NCBI GenBank assembly: GCA_964643255.1
Contig: CAZXSM010000008.1
Coordinates: 1-39,418, forward strand
Length of the DNA stretch: 39,418 bases
Source of the DNA: JAAYRG01 sp964643255
Lineage (GTDB): Bacteria > Bacillota > Clostridia > Lachnospirales > Lachnospiraceae
Reading direction: 5' to 3'
Both the position numbers and the translations under genes were made by a program. A model generated the notes under the pieces. It was given only the letters and a program-made list of their open reading frames with translations, ran no database searches and was not told the DNA's origin. This document shows, piece by piece, positions 34,338 to 39,418 of the stretch; the stretch's first letter is position 1, and every line of letters starts with the position of its first letter.

Positions 34338-35936
34338 CTATATACATTCGTAAACACGCATAGTGTCATATTTTGTATTTTCAGGCCTGTTTATTAATAA
34401 TTCTCTATCAAGCCCTCCTACTGCCTCAAATGCTATATAAATCATACCACGATTAGCAATAACTTCTATTATATCCTGGTCAAATATGATATGCATATCA
34501 TAAATTGCCTCATTTAATTCCACTTCTTGTATATTATATGATTTGTCAGATTTTTTGCAAGTTTCATAAGAAACTACCTTGTTTTTCCTGTCGATTTTAA
34601 AAACTTCATCACCATAAAAGATTTCAAAACATTCTTCTATATTATTATCATTAAATTCGAGTTCTACTTCAATTGCTCTATTATATAAGTCTTTGAACTT
34701 AATTTGATTTTCATTGGTTTCTAGATTTGTTTCATCGTGACTATCATATATTATCTTTCTATTTTCAAAGTATTCACGAACTGGAATTTGAGAAAGTCGA
34801 TCTCCATTCTTTGTTGTTATTAAAGAAAGCTCCTTGGGTATTGTCATAGCCCCTGTATATAATTTGTTTTCGTTTTTAGTTCGTAACCATGCAAGACTAA
34901 TAATCCTATCTTTAATTCCTGAAAATGTTTGAGCTGCATAAGGAAGGCTTGTACTATAGGCTTCTAGGAGATCACTTGTAGGCTTGAATGTATAACCGTC
35001 AAAATCACCTAAACAATAATATCCATCGGCAGACCAAAAAACCCACTTGTTAAGCTCAGGATTATCAGCATTTGATACTTGAAACAAGTCTGGACATTCC
35101 CAAGCCTTATCTATTATAAAACGTTGTGAAATTTCCCACATTATAAGGTCTCTAGATCTTAAAATAGCAAATTCATTATCAACAAGCCATAATATCATAA
35201 TATAGGCAGATGATTCTTCATGCCAAAACACTTTGGGATCCCTATTTTCTTTTTCAATAGTTGGAATATAATAATCTAGCTTTTTAAGACTTCTACCCTT
35301 GTTATCACTTATTGCGATTCTTTGTGTGAAATCTTTATCTTTTGACCATTTATTAGCGTCACCTGCTGCTGTATAAAAATATACTAAATCTTCCTTTAAA
35401 ACATTATCTTCTAAATGTTTTTGTTCATGAACAATTGCGCTTCCTGAAAACATTGTTCCGTTCTCATCTGGCCAAAGAACTGTATCTAGCTGTTGCCAAT
35501 GTAGTAAATCAGTACTTACTGCATGGCCCCAGCTCATATTTTCCCACTTTGTATCAAAGGGATTATATTGAAAGTATAAATGATACTCTCCATCGTAATA
35601 TACTAGCCCGTTAGGGTCATTAATCCACCCATATTCAGCTGTAAAATGAATTCTTGGCCTATTTGTTTCATTAGCTTTTGGTAAGTCATTAGACTGATAA
35701 ATATCATTAAACCAGTCCTTAGCTTCTTTAGATACCAGCTCAAGTGTTTTTCCCTTATATTTCTCTACATTAATTGGTGCATAATATTGATAAGTTTTAG
35801 AATCTTTATCATGCTTTTTTATAGGTATCTTAAACTCAAATATTTTCTCTTTATCACAATAAAATTCTACTAAATGTAAATCCTCTTCTGTATTAATTGG
35901 TAAACATAAATACTTCTTATTAATTTGTATTATCAT
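34338..35936 (-). CDS. GH32 beta-fructosidase (sucrose / fructo-oligosaccharide hydrolase), cytoplasmic
   Basis: The 532-residue enzyme has all GH32 landmarks: nucleophile Asp107 in WINDPNG (104-110), RDP at 232-234 (transition-state Asp), and acid/base Glu280 in ECPDLF. The C-terminal beta-sandwich covers about 400-530. It hydrolyses terminal beta-fructose from sucrose, kestose, inulin or levan oligomers. About 95 residues precede the catalytic domain, a small beta-rich N-terminal module not found in the shortest invertases. There is no signal peptide, so the substrate is imported by the ABC permeases encoded upstream in the operon. AGGAG precedes the ATG by about 10 bases. Whether it prefers sucrose 6-phosphate or free fructans is open; an ABC importer, not a PTS, argues for unphosphorylated oligomers. 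Confidence 0.93.
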   Translation of the reverse strand: MIIQINKKYLCLPINTEEDLHLVEFYCDKEKIFEFKIPIKKHDKDSKTYQYYAPINVEKYKGKTLELVSKEAKDWFNDIYQSNDLPKANETNRPRIHFTAEYGWINDPNGLVYYDGEYHLYFQYNPFDTKWENMSWGHAVSTDLLHWQQLDTVLWPDENGTMFSGSAIVHEQKHLEDNVLKEDLVYFYTAAGDANKWSKDKDFTQRIAISDNKGRSLKKLDYYIPTIEKENRDPKVFWHEESSAYIMILWLVDNEFAILRSRDLIMWEISQRFIIDKAWECPDLFQVSNADNPELNKWVFWSADGYYCLGDFDGYTFKPTSDLLEAYSTSLPYAAQTFSGIKDRIISLAWLRTKNENKLYTGAMTIPKELSLITTKNGDRLSQIPVREYFENRKIIYDSHDETNLETNENQIKFKDLYNRAIEVELEFNDNNIEECFEIFYGDEVFKIDRKNKVVSYETCKKSDKSYNIQEVELNEAIYDMHIIFDQDIIEVIANRGMIYIAFEAVGGLDRELLINRPENTKYDTMRVYECI

Positions 35937-35960
35937 TGTAATTATTCTCCTAAAGTAAAC

Positions 35961-36815
35961 CTACGACTTAACTGCACCTGATATTACACCTTCAATTATA
36001 TGTTTTTGCAAGAGTAAATAAACAATCAAGACAGGTGCTACTGTTAATACTAATCCTGCCATAATCACACCATAATCTGCTGAATAAGTACCATAAAATA
36101 GATATGTGGATAATGGTAGAGTAAGTAATTCTTTTCTTGTTAAGACTAATGATGGTAATAAATAGTCATTCCAATATGCTAAAACATTTAGTATAGCTAG
36201 GGTAGCGGTTGTTGGTTTTAGAAGAGGTAAAACAACCATAAAAAAGGTCTGTAACTTAGTACTTCCATCAATATAAGCAGCTTCTTCTAGTTCAATAGGT
36301 ATAGAACTTTTAACAAAGCCATGATACATAAATACAGACATACTCATTCCAAAGCCTACATGGAAGAATATTAAGGTTCCTCTATTGTTAAGTAAATTAA
36401 ATCCAGACCCGTATATTGTTACTAAAGGAATCATAATTGCCTGGAAGGGGATAATCATAGATGCAACCATAAGTGGAAAAAACATCTTAGTTATCCTATT
36501 ATTATTACGAACAAAGTAATAAGCTAACATTGCAGCTAAGATTAAGACTAAAATGGTACTCACACTAGTGATTAAAAATGAGTTACTGAAAGACTTAGTA
36601 AAATCCATCTTAGTGAAAGCTTCAATAAAGTTATCAATAGTAAAACCACTTTCTGGGGTTATACTTAAAGGGTCAACTATAATATCTCTTTTAGATTTAA
36701 AAGAGTTGATAATTACCAAAATAAATGGAATCATAAAAAGCAAAAATATAATAGATAATATTATTATTGTTATTAGAGATTTAACTCTATTTTTTACTCC
36801 AACTTTGTTATCCAT
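35961..36815 (-). CDS. Sugar ABC transporter permease (MalG-type)
   Basis: The 284-residue permease has six predicted helices, beginning with SLITIIILSIIFLLFMIPFI, and the EAA loop ELEEAAYIDGSTKLQTFF followed by VLPLLKP. It ends IIEGVISGAVKS, typical of CUT1-family MalG proteins. Its ATG overlaps the TAA of the MalF-type gene by one base (TAATG), so the two permeases are translationally coupled in a 1:1 ratio, as a heterodimer requires. GH32 follows 24 bases downstream. The substrate is inferred to be fructo-oligosaccharides or sucrose. Confidence 0.94.
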   Translation of the reverse strand: MDNKVGVKNRVKSLITIIILSIIFLLFMIPFILVIINSFKSKRDIIVDPLSITPESGFTIDNFIEAFTKMDFTKSFSNSFLITSVSTILVLILAAMLAYYFVRNNNRITKMFFPLMVASMIIPFQAIMIPLVTIYGSGFNLLNNRGTLIFFHVGFGMSMSVFMYHGFVKSSIPIELEEAAYIDGSTKLQTFFMVVLPLLKPTTATLAILNVLAYWNDYLLPSLVLTRKELLTLPLSTYLFYGTYSADYGVIMAGLVLTVAPVLIVYLLLQKHIIEGVISGAVKS

Positions 36816-37696
36816 TATGCTTCCACCTCACGTTTCTTACCAATTCTTACTTGGATTAAACTAATAATAGCTACAACTGCAAATAAGAACAAAGCTTCAG
36901 CTTGGCCTACACCATATTGCCTTGAATTAAAGGCCTTTTGATAAACATGCATTGCAACTAATCTTGTACTTCCATATGGCTCTCCACCTGTTAATGATAG
37001 GTTTACATCATATACCATAAATGTCCTAGATAGACTTAAGAATATACAAATAACCATTGAAGGAACCATAAGTGGCAATATAATAGTCTTCATCTTTTGG
37101 AAGCCACCTGCCCCATCAATACTAGCTGCTTCCATAACATCTTGAGATAAACCAGTAAATCCAGCTATATAGATTAACATCATATAACCAGCAGTTTGCC
37201 AAACAGTTACTATTACAAGAACCCAAAACGCCTTATCTGGATCTGATAACCAGGATCTACTCAATATTTCAATATCGTATGTAGTCCCTATATTCACTAA
37301 TACTCGTGAGAAAATAAATTGCCATATAAATCCTAGTATTACACCACCTATTAAATTAGGTGTAAAAAATCCTATCCTGAAAAAATTCTGCCCCTTGATT
37401 CCTCGAGTAAGTACATAAGCAAGGAGAAAAGCAATTACATTTATTAGTATTACTGAAAAGAATACATATTTAAGTGTTAGTAGCATGGAGTTCCAAAACT
37501 CTGTATCATTAAATACTTGAATATAATTATTGAACCCAACAAAATTCTTCTGAGTACTTACACCATCCCAATCTGTAAAAGTTAAATAAAGGCCATATAT
37601 GAATGGTATAATAACTACTGCCAAAAACACACTTATACCTGGTAAGGCAAATATAATAAACTGTTTTATCTTTTCAAAAGTTTTATTTGATTTCAT
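36815..37696 (-). CDS. Sugar ABC transporter permease (MalF-type)
   Basis: The 293-residue permease has six predicted helices (first about 12-35, FIIFALPGISVFLAVVIIPF) and the EAA loop DVMEAASIDGAGGFQKMKTI followed by LPLMVPS. It is a CUT1-family partner of the MalG-type protein. An AAAGGA site lies rather far (11 bases) from the ATG. A strong hairpin separates it from the binding-protein gene upstream. No ATPase is encoded in the operon. Confidence 0.94.
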   Translation of the reverse strand: MKSNKTFEKIKQFIIFALPGISVFLAVVIIPFIYGLYLTFTDWDGVSTQKNFVGFNNYIQVFNDTEFWNSMLLTLKYVFFSVILINVIAFLLAYVLTRGIKGQNFFRIGFFTPNLIGGVILGFIWQFIFSRVLVNIGTTYDIEILSRSWLSDPDKAFWVLVIVTVWQTAGYMMLIYIAGFTGLSQDVMEAASIDGAGGFQKMKTIILPLMVPSMVICIFLSLSRTFMVYDVNLSLTGGEPYGSTRLVAMHVYQKAFNSRQYGVGQAEALFLFAVVAIISLIQVRIGKKREVEA

Positions 37697-37715
37697 TATT
37701 TATTTTTTCCTTTCC

Positions 37716-37747
37716 AAAATCGCCCAACATAAGTGTTGGGCGATTTT
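37716..37747 (-). repeat. Strong intercistronic hairpin between binding-protein and MalF-type genes
   Basis: AAAATCGCCCAACA (37716-37729) and its exact complement (37734-37747) form a 14-bp GC-containing stem with a 4-base loop. On the minus strand no U tract follows (GGAAAGG, the permease ribosome site, comes next), so this should act as an RNA-stabilising barrier rather than a terminator. On the plus strand GATTTTGATTTTG follows. Confidence 0.8.
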
Positions 37748-37789
37748 GATTTTGATTGTGATTAAGTGTATCACTTATTTAACTTATAA

Positions 37790-39169
37790 TTAGTTTTGGT
37801 TAATCCAATATTCTTCTATTGATGTTGCTAATTCTTCTCTAGTTGATTCTCCTGCTAAATATTTTTGCATTTCTGCTCCTAGAACTGTCCAGTGGTCACT
37901 AGGTAAAATTGATAATGCAGAGAATGTATTCCCTGAATTGATATGTTCTATTAAATCACTTCCTAGTGGATCTATTGGTGAATTAGGATTATTAGCAGCT
38001 GCCGGTATAATAAATAAATCTTCTACTATGGATTTTTGACCAGCTTCGTCATATACTAACCAATTAATAAAATCAAGAGCTGCTTGTTTTTCTTCTTCTG
38101 TAGCATATTCATTATCTACCATAAGCTCTTTTGTTGATGATGCTTGAAGTTGTGTGTTTGCAAAATCTTCTGTATCATTACCTAACACATAGGGTATAAA
38201 TCCTAGTTCAGCATCTTCTGTAGCTCCAGCGTCTTTTAAGTTTGGCCATGCCCAAACTCCATTAAACCAAAAAGCTACATCTCCATCTACTAAATATATA
38301 GGGTCTTGATCATATATTGCACCTAATGGATCATTACCGTTAATATTATGTTCTGCTAATAAATCAAAAGTATCTACGAACTGAGTAAATCTATCATAAG
38401 ACATAAGATCAAGCTCTCCAGCTAATAATTGATCAAGTACTTCATCTACTCCTTCATTTGTTCCATCTTTAGCTTCATAAATATATTGTAAATGATGTGA
38501 ACCTAAGGACCAATCTTCTTTTGAAAGTACAACTGGTGTTTCCATTCCAGCATCTACTAACTCTTCAAGAAGTTCTTTAAATGAATCATATGAATTTATT
38601 GTTGCTGGATCGAATTCTCTTCCTAAAGTATCTTCTATTGTGGTTTTATTGTATATTATACCTCTACCTTCAATAGCAAACGGAAAGCTATATAGTGTAC
38701 CATTTACTTCTGTAGTAAGTCCTTCTACTTCAGCAAGCCAGTCTTCATTTGATAAATCTACTGCTTTTTCTTCTCCAAGTGCAACTACATCTAACATATC
38801 TAAAATAGCCATTGTTGGTGGATTACCTGCACTATACATACCTGTAATCTTAGTGTATGGAGATTCACCTGTACCTACTGGCAGAACTTCTACGGTTACA
38901 CCTGTTTGATTCTTGTAGATTTCAGCCATAGTTTCTAATCCCTCTGTGATTTCACCTTTTGAATTCAAAAGAGTAATTGTTACATCTGATGCTTGTGAAC
39001 TATCTGCATCTTCTTCTACATCTTCTTCTACATCTGCATCCTCTTGTAAAGTTTCTTCCTCTTGTAAATCTTCTACATCAGTATCAGGATCATCTGAACC
39101 ACATCCTACTAGTAAACCGATTGTAAAAATTGATACCATCATAAATATCAAAGTCTTTTTGATTTTCAT
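37790..39169 (-). CDS. Lipoprotein sugar-binding protein of the fructan ABC importer
   Basis: The 459-residue protein begins with a lipoprotein signal (MKIKKTLIFMMVSIFTIGLL, then VGC with Cys23). An acidic linker of Asp/Glu/Ser residues (about 24-60) tethers a family-1 extracellular binding fold (about 62-455). It captures the sugar outside the membrane for the MalF/MalG-type permeases encoded next. The ATG has an AGAGGAGG site. It is the first gene of the operon, under a strong promoter, and is followed by a hairpin that should raise its level over the permeases. The ligand is inferred from GH32 and could be sucrose, kestose or inulin oligomers. Confidence 0.94.
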   Translation of the reverse strand: MKIKKTLIFMMVSIFTIGLLVGCGSDDPDTDVEDLQEEETLQEDADVEEDVEEDADSSQASDVTITLLNSKGEITEGLETMAEIYKNQTGVTVEVLPVGTGESPYTKITGMYSAGNPPTMAILDMLDVVALGEEKAVDLSNEDWLAEVEGLTTEVNGTLYSFPFAIEGRGIIYNKTTIEDTLGREFDPATINSYDSFKELLEELVDAGMETPVVLSKEDWSLGSHHLQYIYEAKDGTNEGVDEVLDQLLAGELDLMSYDRFTQFVDTFDLLAEHNINGNDPLGAIYDQDPIYLVDGDVAFWFNGVWAWPNLKDAGATEDAELGFIPYVLGNDTEDFANTQLQASSTKELMVDNEYATEEEKQAALDFINWLVYDEAGQKSIVEDLFIIPAAANNPNSPIDPLGSDLIEHINSGNTFSALSILPSDHWTVLGAEMQKYLAGESTREELATSIEEYWINQN

Positions 39170-39219
39170 AATTTTCCTCCTCTAAATATATATACAAGTT
39201 ATATTTATTTTACGATTGT

Positions 39220-39248
39220 ATTTTATCATTTATAACTATTTATGTCAA
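39220..39248 (-). promoter_or_regulatory. Strong sigma-A promoter of the fructan operon
   Basis: On the minus strand TTGACA (39243-39248) is 17 bp from TAAAAT (39220-39225), which also has the TG of an extended -10 (TGATAAAAT). This is close to the ideal promoter, as expected for an operon held off by a repressor. Confidence 0.88.
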
Positions 39249-39260
39249 CCGCTTAACATA
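39241..39260. promoter_or_regulatory. Candidate LacI-family operator over the -35
   Basis: A 20-bp imperfect palindrome centred on CG, core GTCAACCGCTTAAC, matches its own complement at 8 of 10 half-site positions. CG-centred palindromes of this length are typical LacI-family operators, and the site covers the -35 of the operon that ends with a LacI gene. Confidence 0.65.
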
Positions 39261-39357
39261 TTATTTTTAGATTTTTATGGGTATATCACCTATTAAATCA
39301 TCTCCTTCTTTGTACAAAAGCTCTTTATTGCTATATTTTTCATTCCTAATATAACAT

Positions 39358-39403
39358 AAAAACCCAGTAACATAATTATATCTTTAACGTTACTGGGGTT
39401 TTT
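39358..39403. terminator. Bidirectional terminator at the right edge
   Basis: AAAAACCCAGTAAC (39358-39371) pairs with GTTACTGGGGTTTTT (39389-39403), with one extra G. T runs follow on both strands. It probably ends a minus-strand gene lying beyond the window and isolates the fructan operon. The rest of 39261-39357 shows no feature I can support. Confidence 0.75.
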
Positions 39404-39418
39404 ATTCATTATTTTATT

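Noticed and set aside
38640..39185. Plus-strand Ser/Thr-rich open frames opposite the fructan binding protein
   Set aside because: They arise from the acidic Asp/Glu linker read in reverse; the lipoprotein signal and binding fold on the minus strand are clear.
1..39418. CRISPR array, tRNA/rRNA genes, insertion sequences, prophage
   Set aside because: No regularly spaced repeats, no tRNA-like cloverleaf or rRNA sequence, and no transposase, integrase or phage-like protein was found on either strand.

Overview
The window is AT-rich Gram-positive DNA with strong AGGAGG-type ribosome binding sites, sigma-A promoters of the TTGACA/TATAAT type, lipoprotein-anchored sugar-binding proteins, YesM/YesN-type two-component proteins and LplB/YtcP-type permeases. 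Together these point to an anaerobic, saccharolytic Clostridia member (Lachnospiraceae or Vallitalea-like). I could not run a search to place it further. Two runs of exactly 100 N (18956-19055 and 27744-27843) look like scaffold-gap placeholders. One lies inside a binding-protein gene; the other hides the end of an ABC ATPase gene and an unknown length of DNA.

Region 1 (1-25.9 kb) is a xylan-oligosaccharide utilisation locus, mostly on the minus strand. Read in the direction of transcription it holds: a YesM/YesN two-component system with its terminator; a lipoprotein binding protein and two permeases; a GH8 exo-oligoxylanase; xylose isomerase and xylulokinase; a SASA-family acetyl esterase overlapping a GH115 alpha-glucuronidase, followed by a methyl-accepting chemotaxis protein; and a GH3 beta-xylosidase followed by the start of a GH43 enzyme at the left edge. 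An AraC regulator gene sits on the plus strand at 2.7 kb. A ROK (XylR-like) repressor and glycerol kinase are on the plus strand at 23.1-25.8 kb. None of the enzymes has a visible signal peptide. The locus therefore describes import of decorated (acetylated, glucuronylated) xylo-oligosaccharides, then deacetylation, glucuronate removal and depolymerisation to xylose in the cytoplasm, and entry into the pentose phosphate pathway through XylA and XylB.

Region 2 (25.9-33.2 kb) is unrelated to sugar use: a Na+/phosphate cotransporter with a PhoU-like tail, a MacB-type ABC ATPase cut by a gap, a very large FtsX-type permease, and a membrane protein with three TM-helix repeats of the mechanosensitive-channel type.

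Region 3 (33.3-39.2 kb) is a fructan or sucrose-oligomer operon on the minus strand: lipoprotein binding protein, MalF-type and MalG-type permeases, GH32 fructosidase and a LacI regulator. It is headed by a very good promoter whose -35 is overlapped by a CG-centred 20-bp imperfect palindrome. A bidirectional terminator closes the window's right edge.

The strongest unexplained signals are regulatory. A 23-bp element (21/23 identical) occupies the -35 position of two promoters about 20 kb apart (GH3 and YesM), each followed 17 bp later by an extended -10. A different tandem repeat with a 22-bp period abuts the binding-protein promoter. Strong hairpins follow each binding-protein gene and xylA. 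Neither sugar ABC importer has its own ATPase in the window, so a shared MsmX-like ATPase elsewhere is likely.
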